Below are positions 21,288-32,365 of a stretch of 64,000 nucleotides of DNA, in pieces (position 1 is the stretch's first letter; each line of letters starts with the position of its first letter). The position numbers and the translations under genes were made by a program. The DNA is from Selaginella moellendorffii (Eukaryota; Streptophyta; Lycopodiopsida; Selaginellales; Selaginellaceae). Location: contig NW_003314309.1 of NCBI RefSeq assembly GCF_000143415.4, forward strand, positions 194,992 to 258,991, read 5' to 3'. Below the pieces are notes generated by a model, which was not told where the DNA came from, did not search any database, and worked only from the letters and a program-made list of their open reading frames with translations.

Positions 21288-23659
21288 CTCGTCCACCATG
21301 TTGCTGCCGTCCTTTCTACCTTCCAGTTTGTAATCCATCACGACTGCTTGATGAAGTGAACTCTTCTTATCCGCTTTCAAGGCCGCCTCCTGTATAGTCT
21401 TGAGCTTATCATGATCCCCCCACAGCCCCGCGCTCCGGTAGATGCTCGCCAGCAGAACGTACGCAGCCGAGTCATTCTCGTCGATCTTCGTCAGTGCCTC
21501 GAACGCACTTCCACTTACAGCAGGCCCCGAGGACGCTCCTCCAAACCACAGCATCCGCTCTCAAAGGCATGCTCTCGAGGACTTTCGGTTACGAGATCCA
21601 CCAAGCTGCTGTAGTGATGAATCCCGCAAACAATGCCAGAGTCCGGGTCCATTGCCTGGAAAAACTCCCTGCCTCGTTCAACTAGGCCGCCGTGGCTGCA
21701 AGCAGTGATGACCGAGACAAACGTGATGGCGTTTGCTCGCACGCCATCTTCTCGCATCTCACGACAGGCTTCGAACATGCGCGACGTGTCACCCTGTTGG
21801 CCGAATCCTGTGATCAGTGCATTCCAGGCGACGATATCTCGGACTGCCAGAGATCCAAACAAGTGCTCGCACTCATAACTCCGCACTTCCTGTAGAAGTT
21901 TACTCCCCACAACTTGATCGTCTTCCAGCCCACGCCTGTAAAGCTCAGCCTGGATTTTCCTTCCACTCCAAGAGTTCCAGCCCGAGCTCACTCTCACCGT
22001 TGTCTATATATCCCTGTATCGAGCTCGTCCAAACGACAACGTCCCGGCTAGGCATGCGTTTGAAAACTGCTCGAGCTTTCACCATATCTCCACACTTGGC
22101 ATACATGTCCACCAAGCTGCTCCCGACAAATCTGTGCTCGCAGCGTCCAAACTTCGCGGCGAGAGAATGAATCTCCATCCCCTTTTCTAGGCTCTGGATT
22201 CGCACTAGCTTTCCATCTTCTCGCGGAACAGGTGGCTCGGACGCTGAAAGGTGGATGCAGGCCATGAGCGCAGCAACAAACGTTCTCTCGTCCGGATCGT
22301 TCTCCCGAGCCATGCCAAAGAACACCTCCAAGGCCAGCTTGCTGTCTCCACTTACATCGGCCAGCCATGCCATCGAAGACCTTGCGAGCTTCCTCTAGCT
22401 TCTCACACTTCGCGTACATATCGATCAGAGTGTTCCCCACGAACACGTCCTCACAGCACCTGCTGTTTGAAGCTTCACCGTGGATAGCCACCCCGGTTTC
22501 CAAGCTCTTTCTCTTCACGAGTTTGCCGTCGACATCCACCGCTTCTTCTCGCATTGCCGAGCTCGCACAGGCGGCAAGCGCAGCAACACACGTCTGAGAG
22601 TTTGGACAGCACCCAGATAGCTTCATATCTTCGAAGAACACGAGAGCCAGCTTGCTTTCCCCGTTGTCCACAAAGCCTTGTATCAAGCTCGTCCAGAGCA
22701 CCACATCACGACGAGGCATGCTCTCGAAAACCATCCGCGCGTCGACCATGCTCCCACACTTTGAGTACATGGTACTTGGCTGCTCCCCACGAAGATATCT
22801 CCACAGCAGTGGCTTTTCACAGCTCCATCGTGAACAGCGAGCCCCTTTTCCAGGCTCTTCGTCTTCACCATCTTTTGGTGGCCTCCTCTTTCACTGCTAG
22901 ATTCGCACAAGCCTTGGCAGCAGCAACGAAAGTCCAAGACTTTGGCGAGCAGTCCATTTTCCCAAAGAACTCGAGAGCGACCTCACTTTCTCCATTCTCT
23001 ACGTAGCCCAGTATCAACGCGTTCCAGGAGACCACGTCTCACTGTGACATCTCATCGAAGACCGATCGAGCATCGAGCATGATGCCGCACTTAGCTCGAG
23101 AGGAAAACGTCTTCGCTGCAAGACGGTCCCATCTGCTTGGCTTGAGAATGGATGCCTCTGCCGGTCTCGAGACTAGCCTCCTTGACGAGCTTCCCATCGA
23201 CCAAAACAGCGTCTTCCTTCGCCGCGAGGCTGCTACAAGCCTTTGCCGCGTCCTGGAGTTTGGCTTGCAGCCCGACCGCCTGGCTTGCATCCTCTCGAAG
23301 AGATCCAGAGCCACATCACTCTCGCCATTGGAGACGTAGCCCAGCATCAAGGACATCACGTTTGGGTGAAGAATGCTGTGGAACAGTCCTCCATGCTGCC
23401 GCATTTCGCGTACGTTTTTCGTCCACCAGCGCATTGACAACAAGCTGCTTGTTCTCCGCCGCCTGGCCGTGGATCGCCCAGGCGCAAATTGCCCTTGCGC
23501 AAATCCCTTGTGACCTTCAACGCCGACACCTGCTGATCGGGCGCCCGCGGCGGCGCTGCCGAAGGAGCGAATGCCGGTGCGGCGCATCGAATCGCTGCCA
23601 TCGCCAAGTCTCATCCATCGCAAGAACCCTAAAAATTTGCTAGCAACATGGAAATTCAA
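21276..23659 (-). pseudogene. PPR protein gene, copy A (fragmented)
   Basis: Minus-strand frames carry successive PPR repeats (MYSKCGSMVDARMVFESMPRR, DVVLWTSLIQGFVDNGES, DMYAKCGDMVKARAVFKRMP). The last segment is an E-type C-terminus (AYVLLASIYRSAGLWGDHDK ending DELEI at 21276). This is a PLS-class organellar RNA-binding protein. Plant PPR genes are normally intronless, but here the frame changes at about 23040, 22770-22680, 22370 and 21560. The break after KVFDGMA near 22370 is also present in copy B. The last 12 bases overlap the 3' end of the LRR gene on the other strand. Confidence 0.85.
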
Positions 23660-23699
23660 TCAAGGCCGTCGATTCAAGAATATCTGACGGTTGGAAAGA

Positions 23700-23874
23700 A
23701 TCGCAATCCCAGGCTTGTAAGCCGGTGTCCATCTCCGCTCGCCCTCGGAGTTAAGTCGATCGGAAACACCGCTGAAAACAGGAACTATGGCGATCAAGCG
23801 TAATCGCTCTTAAGACTCTTACCTGTTGAGGCAGCGATTCCTGCTACTCCACCGGAGATCAAGCTCGTCACCAT
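23700..23874 (-). pseudogene. Mitochondrial carrier gene fragment, copy A
   Basis: Exon 1 (23874-23823) reads MVTSLISGGVAGIAAST. After an intron with GT-AG ends, exon 2 from 23771 reads AVFPIDLT, the PxD signature of mitochondrial (SLC25) carriers. The frame is then lost, and the next block is the end of a carrier C-terminal motif (YKPGIA), implying deletion of most of the gene. An hAT element sits 12 bp upstream of the ATG. Confidence 0.65.
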
Positions 23875-23886
23875 CCTACTCGGGCC

Positions 23887-24582
23887 CATAGTTGCCAGAA
23901 AACGTATGAAACTAAAAAAACACCGTTCTAAACTCCCAACGCGTTTGCACTATTTGTGAAAAGAGACAAAGGTTTCTTTAGGGTTTCTTTAGGGTTTCTT
24001 CAGGGTTCATGTAGTCATGGCAGGAATTGGAGGACGCCGCAAATGCTAGAGCTGGAAGCATGTGATATGAGCAGAGCGGCACTGGACATGTAAGTATTGT
24101 TATGAGATTCACACTGGGGGAGCGGAGCGAGTGCGAGCACATCTTGCTAGAGTTCAGGCAAGAGGTGTGAAAACGTGCAAGGCAATGAGGGAGATCCCTT
24201 ATGAAGTTCTTAAAAAACCTCACAGCAGTTTTTCCGATTTCGAGCTAGCAGACCCAGCAGATGCCAATGATGGGCATCTGCTGCAGCAAGCCGCACAGGG
24301 TTCAGGGGGGCAGCAGAATCTATGGTGGCAAGCACGGAGAACTGGTCCAGTGCTGGGACAAGCAGAACAGTGAAACAGCTTTTTCTTTCATTTGTTTTAG
24401 TATGTTATTCCGTTGGGTTTTATAAACTTAATATCAGATTAAAGTGTATTTAGTAAATATTAGTGTTTTTTTAATCATTTTAGGCTTTAACATGTAAATG
24501 TTTGATTGTCCTGAAAAAAACGTTTTAAACGGCGTTTAAACGTGGACGCGTTTGAACGTTTGCACGTCTAGCTGCAACTATG
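23887..24582. mobile_element. Non-autonomous hAT transposon (696 bp)
   Basis: Ends are inverted repeats starting CATAGTTGC, and both sides carry a perfect 8-bp duplication CTCGGGCC (23879-23886 and 24583-24590). Eight-bp duplications and such termini define hAT elements. The interior keeps only a transposase fragment. The corresponding stretch of copy B is deleted. Confidence 0.9.
24131..24373 (+). pseudogene. hAT transposase N-terminal fragment (BED-finger region)
   Basis: Plus-strand frame reads RAHLARVQARGVKTCKAM and so on, like the region around the BED zinc finger of plant hAT transposases (RxKxHLxxxxGxGVxxC). The frame ends after about 80 codons and the DDE domain is absent. Confidence 0.55.
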
Positions 24583-24590
24583 CTCGGGCC

Positions 24591-26150
24591 TGAAAGTAAC
24601 CATGCAATGCCAGGAGGCCTAAGCATGTCAAAACTGTGTTTACCAATGCGATGGTGCTCCGTGCCTGTAAAGCTTTTCCAAAAATTTCTCACTCTGAAAC
24701 TAAAAATAATCCAACTTTGAGCGTTCCAGTAGTTGTAGAGAGTGTCATACAAGCAGAAGTTTATCCCAATCGTTGGGCCTATGGCAGGAGTCAAGTCTGT
24801 GGCATTTGGCAGGGAGGAAAACCAATACCAAAAGTGTCAGTCAGAGTTCCTTATGAAGGCTAAGAAAGCTCTCCTGTTGATGGATTGTGGAAAGCGTGTG
24901 ATAGATGTGGACACACAGCAACATCTACACGCAAGAGCACAAAAGCTGTAAAGGGAACAACTAACAACAAAGATCACAAAGCTCAAGGTGAGGAAATTCA
25001 GGAGAAGATTCCAGACCTGAACATGTAACCACCTTGCAGGTTCCAAACTGACAGTTGTCAAACCAGTGTAACGTGAACATGACCCAGCAGGAGCAGTCTC
25101 CAGCATCCCTACCGCACACAGCAACACCAACACAACCAGCTCTCAATGCTGACACCGACAACATGCCACATCACGGCAAACACCACAGTTGAGAGCATCC
25201 CGAGCAAGAGTGATGCTGCAAGCCTGAGCTTACACTGGATCTTAAGCTTGGCATTTCTCCAGTTTGTGGACAAAATGCAATGTCTCCAGTCAACACCATA
25301 GATGCCAATACCAGCAGATTTTGCAAGACTTTTCCACGACAAACAGATGAGCATTTTCATAAGAGACAAAGTCCAATCAACACCTTTGTCTACCAGCCCC
25401 TAGATGTGAAGTTCACGAAGATCCAGAACCATATTCTCCAGCTCAAGAGGAGCATTCAAGGTACAACTTTCTAGGAATTTGTATGCACAAAGACTTAGCA
25501 CATGAATAAAAAACTCCCCAAGGAGAATGCAGAGCTTCACAATGAGATCTGACAACTCAAGGTGAAGCAGCTATAGGGATAGGGTGCGCTACAACAGAAG
25601 AACAAGTTCAAGAATGAGCTCTCTGGAGTCATAGTAGCAATAAAACAGCCCAATGCTATGGAGAAATGAGAGCTTCAAAATGAAACTCAACTCAGTTATG
25701 GGAGAAAGTGGAGCATAGAAAATCAACATTATATTTAGAAACATCATCCTAAGTCTTGAAATTTAAATCTTAAGACTCAAGAACAGAAATGAGTGGCAGT
25801 TGCCAGAACTTATTAAGGAGGTGAGTTAACACTCAAACTCTATCCCTTTCTTTTGTACTCCAACTTTCCATCATCAATGCACATCTATTTGTGCAAAATC
25901 TACAGTACTCAAGTGATGTTAAGTTTATCTTTGCTCATGACTTCAACAAAAGCTTTCATAGGGATTGAAGGACTCAAGTCATTCCTTTTTTACTTTTTAT
26001 ATGTTTATTTGTGTTTAACTGAAGCAAAATGCAAAATCAAGTCAAACAAGTGTAGTAGTAAGCATCCACTTTACTCTTACCTTCTTTTATCTTTCACTCT
26101 TATTTTCTTTTCCTCTTTCTTTTTTTTCTAGTACAAGCTTTTAGCATACA
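24591..26150 (+). pseudogene. Retroelement gag-like remnant, copy A
   Basis: Degenerate plus-strand frames: PIPKVSVRVPYEG, then WKACDRCGHTATS (a CX2C knuckle-like motif). Further on are charged helix-like fragments (KELPKENAELHNEI at about 25510). Stops are frequent. A parallel copy is at 44405-45660. The layout suggests a LINE- or gag-type protein remnant; the class is uncertain. Confidence 0.4.
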
Positions 26151-26504
26151 GACTTTTACCCAAGTTTCTAGGAATGGCTTGTTTTAACATTTAAAGGAAT
26201 GATTGCAAAACATATAAAATTTTAGCATTTAGATTGGGATGGATATTTGCCGTTTCTTTGGTATATGTATATCACAGGGTATAAAGTTCCATTGGTGTTT
26301 CACTTTATAAACTTTTATGTGGTCATTATTTGATATTACTAATGGAGTTGAGTTTACCTTCGTGATTGCTATAAAGTACCAATACTAAGTCTTGGGATCA
26401 ACATTTGATGAGCATTTTTCCATTCATTCAAGTGGAGTTTATTGAGCATTTAGGCTATGTATAAGTGGGATAATAACAACACAACAACTTCCATCATCAT
26501 CCAC

Positions 26505-26950
26505 CAATGGAGTATAAAGTGGATGATTTGGTGTTAATCCATTTTCCTAATATTACAATACATGGTTTGTGTAAGGGGCTCTTTATTCAGTGGAAGAGAT
26601 TATATTAAGTGTTTTGGTAAGTTAAACTGCATGTTTATAAAGCTTGGCAAAACATTCAATAAACTAATCCTCCAGAAATTATATATATGCAATAACTTAA
26701 ATGTTTTGTATAAAGGGATCAAGCACTACCTATAAATCCACCAGTGCTTCCTCCTGATGTTCCTTTAGATCCTAGTCTCTCAACCTGAAAACCTTAATTA
26801 CCTTTCATCCTTCTAAAAGAATAAGATAATATGAGGTCTAAGTGTATAGCTATGATATTGTATATAAATATTAGTATAATTTTCAAACCACTCACTTTTG
26901 TATATAAACTATGGTTTTTGGGCTAATTAAGATGCATATTTCTATATGCA
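26505..26950 (+). pseudogene. Gypsy integrase C-terminus and LTR remnant, copy A
   Basis: The integrase tail (YKVDDLVLIHFP) is at 26515-26600, with decayed downstream sequence to about 26800 and an LTR-like stretch 26831-26950. Same remnant as 1-415 and 45985-46045. It marks the distal part of the duplicated unit. Confidence 0.65.
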
Positions 26951-27396
26951 CTAAGAGTGCTACTTAAACTATAAGTGAGGTTAGAAAATAAACCCTTTTA
27001 TGGCATCTTTCTTAATATTAGATCAAGAGGGTAATAAATAACTCAATGAAGTTATCAGTCTTTATATTTTTTCTTAGTGAAAATCTTATAACTTAATATA
27101 CATATCTAATCAATATAATTCATTGGGAGTAGGTAAAAATACCATAATATAACTAGTAAATTTTAGAAATATAATAAATTTACTTTTAAATAGGACAGAA
27201 AAAAAAATTAAGTAGAGAATGGATAAAAGTGAAAATACAAGTGATAGAGAAGAAACCATTGATATTTTATCCACTTGAAAAGTTCTTCACCACTTAAGAA
27301 ATAATAAGCTTAAATAGAATATTAATTATATAGTATTTTAATTCCTTTTGAAAAAATAAATATCCTCAATGTTTTTAAGGGGAGAAATTTAGAAGC
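26951..27396. other. AT-rich spacer, no gene seen
   Basis: AT-rich sequence with no coding frame I can support. Confidence 0.4.
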
Positions 27397-27590
27397 TGTA
27401 AGCTCCTGAATTTAGACTTCCTAGAAGGTCATCTAGCTTAGTACTATTCAAACCCAAGAACACTTAATACAAAATATCCCAAAACTTTTAATCGATTGGA
27501 AAAAAGGGTACACTCTTATTTATAGGCCCTTTCCTTTTATATTTGAACCCTATGAATTGTCTCTCTCTTTAGTTATTAAGAATCCAGTAC
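27397..27590 (+). repeat. Decayed solo LTR
   Basis: Starts TGTAAGCTCCTGAATTTAG and aligns along its length with 14661-14855 and 55539-55746, with many C-to-T type changes. The 3' end is degraded and no target duplication is visible. Confidence 0.65.
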
Positions 27591-27854
27591 ACTTCTTTGC
27601 AAATTCATGCCCTTGTGAATGGAAGTTGAGAGCAATAGCTTTCCAAAGAGCCCTGCTCTTTTGACACCCTACCCTTTGGGTTGAACCTAGCTGGAGCAAG
27701 TTTAATTTGCCAAATATCAATTAACATATAGTGCAATTCCATTAACTAACCAACAATATAGACCGTTTCTTGAGTCATTTTTTTTGGTTGCATTTTAAGT
27801 TACCAAATGGTATTACTTAAAAAACAAACAAGTATATTTCTAGGGGCAATTTGT

Positions 27855-28325
27855 AATGCATGTGGTTTTTACCTTTTATCTTATAGTGATTTACTATAAG
27901 ATAAAAATGAAATGGAACATAAACCCTCTATGTGCCACATGTCATCCATAGGACCTTGAGTTTCAGGGCTTTGGGCTATTAAACAAAAGAATAATGGCAA
28001 ACTCTTAAGTATGGACCTAAGGAGTGAAGGTATTATAGCACAGAGTGACTTGAAACAGTTCTAGAGTATTTAATATCCTAATGCTAAGACTAACATATAA
28101 AATAGAGTCAAATGGAGTTTAATATTATTTCAACATACTAATGGCATAATACAAGGATATAGGTACTCCATCAACTAACATCATATGAAACTTAAGCTTA
28201 AACTCAAGCCAAATGCAGAACAAGGACAAACACGCAAGCAAGAGTTAGATTATACCTCAAGTTAACCAGCCATGCCTAATCTACCCACTATCCTTATTAT
28301 ATATATGGAACCCCCTATAGCACCG
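27855..28325. repeat. Decayed dispersed repeat abutting MSH3
   Basis: Matches 13853-14400 block by block and ends with the ATATATGGAACCCCC block at the exact point where MSH3 similarity stops. It is probably the insertion that cut off the MSH3 3' end. Confidence 0.6.
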
Positions 28326-28327
28326 AG

Positions 28328-31300
28328 CTAGAGCTTGTAGAGGAACGTCACCTTTTGTGCCACTTCTTGCCCGGAGCTTTTGTCAAGGTCTCCTTCCAGG
28401 CTCTCCACAAGATATGACATATGGTATGCTTGAACCTGGCTGGGAAAGAGCTTCACCACCTCCGTGACGTTCAAGTAGTGAGTATGAACCTCTTGGAGAA
28501 GGTGATGGAGCATCGCATACGCGATGGTGATGCCGTCGTGTGTGCTGGTTCCTCTTCCCAGCTCGTCGATGACTACCAGCGAGCGAGAAGTTGCCTTGTG
28601 GAGAATAGTTGAAGCTTCACTCAGCTCCTCGAAAAACGTACTGGAGCCCCTCTGGATTCTGTCCATCGCCCCTAAACACGGCATCGAATACATGCAGTTT
28701 GGCTGTCGCGGCTGGAACATACGATCCTATCTGCACGATAACAAAACATACGGAGTGAAAAGAAATAAAGATAGTTGCGAACCTGGGACATGATTGTGAT
28801 TAGAGCAACTTGACCGATGTAGCAACTTTTACCACCCATTTTTGGACCAGTGATTATTTGCGATCGTTCACCCTCACCAGAAACAACTGTGTCATTTGGT
28901 ACAAATGCATCTTGCAGAGTCGAATCTAGGACCTGCTCACGGAAAGACATTCCAGTAAAAATATTAAACGACAAGAGCAAAAGAAACAAACCGGATGTCG
29001 ACCACCTTCTATCTTCAAAAGGCACGCTTCATCCACGAACTCCGGTCGAACATACCCCTGAAGCACATTTTTCATTCAGATAAGCGTTGAAAAACACAAG
29101 GAGACAGACCTGATTGCACGAGACAACAGCAAGGGAATCAAGACAGTCGAGAGCTGCTAGTGCCTGTACTGCAGCCCGGAACTCCATGTGATAGGAGGTA
29201 AAGTCAGTCAGGAACATGTCCCATGCTTTGGCGCAAGATATATTTAATTGCTCCTTTGCAAGTGCCATTCTTTCCGATGCTTCCAAGACCTCCGGAGGAT
29301 GATAGCGGTTTGCCTTTTTCGTACTGTTTATTTTAACCCAATCTGCAGGTACACGCTGCGCACATGGAACCTGAAACTACAAGCTTTTAGCAATCAAATA
29401 ACTGAATTGAGAAAAAGAAAGTACCTCGACCAAAAACGACGTTCCCGAGACGCTCAAGTATTCCAGATTTGAACACTTCCAACAGTTTCCGATAACTGGG
29501 AAGAAAACTTTCGAGATCCTCCTCAATACTTTTTATGGTCTCTTTGCATTCGTCTACCTGAAGCACGACTTAAACGAAGTCTGGGAAACGATAACAAACC
29601 TCGGGATACTGGCCGGCAACAAACAAGTTAATCTTATCCCCAGCTGCTGCTGCCTCTGCATTCAAACTTGTCACAAGCTTGTTTGCGTGATCTATCACTG
29701 AAGTTGAAGTCACTGCGGAGATTAGCCTGCTGAGGAGCGCAGACCTGGCGTCGCGAACCCGTTGAAACTGGGACGCTGCTTTCATAATCGCATTAATCAC
29801 GTTAATGAACTGCAGCAAACATTACGGTCAGAAAAGAATAACAATCAGGATTACAGAAAAGGAAAGGTACCTCATACGTTGTTGCTGTTTTGTGATAAAT
29901 TCTTGTGATACCACGCTCAAGATCAGGCAATTTTCCCAGCAGCAACAACGTTGAAGCTAAAGTTGCAACTGTTGTGCCTCTGCCTTTATCTCCAATGGAT
30001 TCGGCAATTTCCGCAACGGCGTCTAAACGTTGAGAAATAAGCATGCGGTCTCTTAACGGATGGGCCACCTGAAAATAGACATGAGTGGAAAAAACGAAAA
30101 ATCCAAGATTGTGACTGAGACCAAACTCCTTACCCAATACTTAAGCAGCCTCGCGCCAAAAGCAGTTTTTGTGTGGTTCATAAGCCAGAATAAAGATCCG
30201 TTTTCAGTACCATCAGTTTGGTTATGTAGAATCTAGAAAGAAAAAACTTGTTACTGGTAAGTAAACATCGCATTCAGTGGTTACCTCAAGCTGGCGGATG
30301 GTGTTGGGCGAGAGCGTCATCTCTTGCTGCCCGGCAAATGGTCGGAAAAGAGCTCCTAAGCGCAATACATTTTCCAGATTAAACTGCTTCAGATAAGCAA
30401 ATATATGCGCAAACGCAGCAACCACGATTTCTGGCATCGTCATCAACGCCTGCAAACTTCAATTCTCATCCGATAGTGTAATCAAGACAACTAGAAAATT
30501 ACCTCTAACCCTGCATCAACCTTCTCGTCCAGACAGCCTTTCTTAGAAGACGCCAAGCTCCCGTAGAAGTCCGCAAGAGCAGCAACAGTACCGCCATTTT
30601 CAAACGAGTTCTCAGGCGTCTTCTCGGCTCGAACATCCGCTGCGCCTGCATAGTCCATCAACAACTATACAAAAATCACCATCATTCATATACAACCCGA
30701 TCAGAGAAAAGAAAACAGCTTACCTTCTTTGTAGAAGTGGACAAGGACGCAGATAAAAGAAGTTCTGCGGGAGCACACGCAAGCAACCGTGATTCCAGTT
30801 CCGTCCTGGTGACAGTGTCCATAAAGTGACCGTACATCACGTCTCCGGTCGAGGTTTCCACGGCCACCACCCCAAATCTAGCATCAAAACTTCCCTTCAC
30901 TTCATCCTTTCCAGCGTTGGCCTTGTGCTCGGTGATTGCCTCCTCCACAACACACATGATATAGCTGCTAAGACGAATAGGTCCATCCCTTTCCCCACTC
31001 TCTTCTCCCCCAAGAAACTCGCCCGCCTCGAGCGTGGCCTTGGTATATAGCGCCGAGAGATCTCTCGAGAACGGGCCAGCCTTGTTCGTCCCGTGAGCTT
31101 TGATAGCCGCTGTCTCGGTCTGCTTGACAACGCCAACTTTGTAGCCAGCTTCCACAAGCCTTCTCACATGTACGTGCAACCGGAACGTTGGAACGCTGGC
31201 AGTGAGAAAGCTGTGGCTGTAGTAAGCAACGATTCCCAAAACATTGGCTGCTTTCTCCGCATCCTCTCCGAAAAATCGAAACTTGTATCCCACCTCGACC

Positions 31301-31719
31301 ATGAGAAGGATGTCAGGGAATTTCTTCTTGAGCTCCACAATCTGCTGCTCCAGAGGAGTAAGCTTCTCCTTCCCTGACGGTGGCTTTCCATAAAAGGAGG
31401 AATTTCCACCACCGCCATCTCTGTCCCCCTCTCCAAGAAGAACATCTACAAACTTTCTACGCCTGTCTTTAATCGCTTCCCCCGATACTCCGCAATCGGC
31501 ATCCTTCCCATCGCCCAACCCGGCGTCTACATCTAAATTCAAGCACCGTTTCTTACTCGCGCTGGCCGCATTCTCGGCTGATCGCCTGAGATGATGCGGC
31601 GATGGCCACACTAGTGTGGGAGCCCGCAATGCATCGGTCTCACCTCGCTTGAAGAAGCTGGGGATGATCGCCTGGCCCTTGGCGGCGGCAGCGCCCTCGT
31701 CCTTCTTTCTCTTTCCCAT
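28328..31719 (-). pseudogene. MSH3: MSH3 mismatch-repair gene, degenerate
   Basis: Eleven exons on the minus strand: 31719-30724, 30664-30503, 30449-30285, 30232-30134, 30068-29871, 29809-29600, 29557-29425, 29370-29110, 29057-28992, 28932-28783, 28730-28328. Introns are 42-65 bp. Visible parts: a PCNA-binding box QAIIPSFF, the MutS mismatch-binding domain (PLEQQIVELKKKFPDILLMV), the lever/clamp region, a Walker A-type TGPKMGGKS and a Walker B-type IDELGRGTSTHDG. MSH3 pairs with MSH2 to recognise insertion/deletion loops in the nucleus. Lesions: exon 7 is 133 bp and changes frame after YRKLLE. About 7 bases are missing in exon 11 after VFDAVF. The family GPNMGGKS Asn is Lys. The protein ends at VTFLYKL without the C-terminal dimerisation region. 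Confidence 0.88.
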
Positions 31720-31765
31720 TCAAAAACTTATAAACCCTAAGATTCTTTCTTCAAGCCCAACAATT

Positions 31766-32365
31766 ACAGTCACCACCCCAAATCTATGCTTGAGGCTAAG
31801 GAGTTTCTGGGAGGAGAAGAGGGCGGTGAAAGAGATGGACCAATTTGTCTTAGCAGCTGGGTGCTGGCTTTGGTATATAGAGCCCAAGAAATCGAGAATG
31901 GGCCAGCCTTGTGTCTTGGTACGCCAACTTTGTAGCCAACTTCCACAAGCCTTCCCATACACACAACTGGAATGAGAAAGCAGCCAATTTTCTTAGAATT
32001 TGTTTATCATAGCCACAGCTTTCTCACTGCCAGCGTTCCAACATTCTGCCACATCCTCTCTAAAAAATTGAAACTTTGTATCCCACCTCAACAATGAGAA
32101 GAGTGTCTAGAAATTTCTTCCTGAGCTCCACAATCTGCTGCTACAGAGGAGTAAGCTTCTCCTTTCCCGACGGCAACTTTCCATCACAGGAGGAATTTCC
32201 ATTGGAAGCATCCTGTCCCCAATAACATTTACAAAATTTCTATACCTGTGTGCTTGCAAGAGGATTTAGATGTAGAAGCCAGGTTGGGGTATTGATTGGC
32301 TGCGTTCTCAGCCGGTCGTTTAAGATGACACAGTGATCATTCTTGAAGAAGCTGGTGGCCGCAGT
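31766..32365 (-). pseudogene. Partial tandem duplicate of MSH3 exon 1
   Basis: Same-strand copy of about 600 bp of exon 1 (compare 31000-31600), directly upstream of the gene start. It preserves fragments of the mismatch-binding domain (LVEVGYKVGV, GPFS) but carries stops, deletions and many point changes. Confidence 0.8.

Noticed and set aside
23975-24010. TTTAGGG-like telomere repeat
   Set aside because: The period is 11 bp (TTTCTTTAGGG), only about three units, and it lies inside the hAT element; not telomeric DNA.
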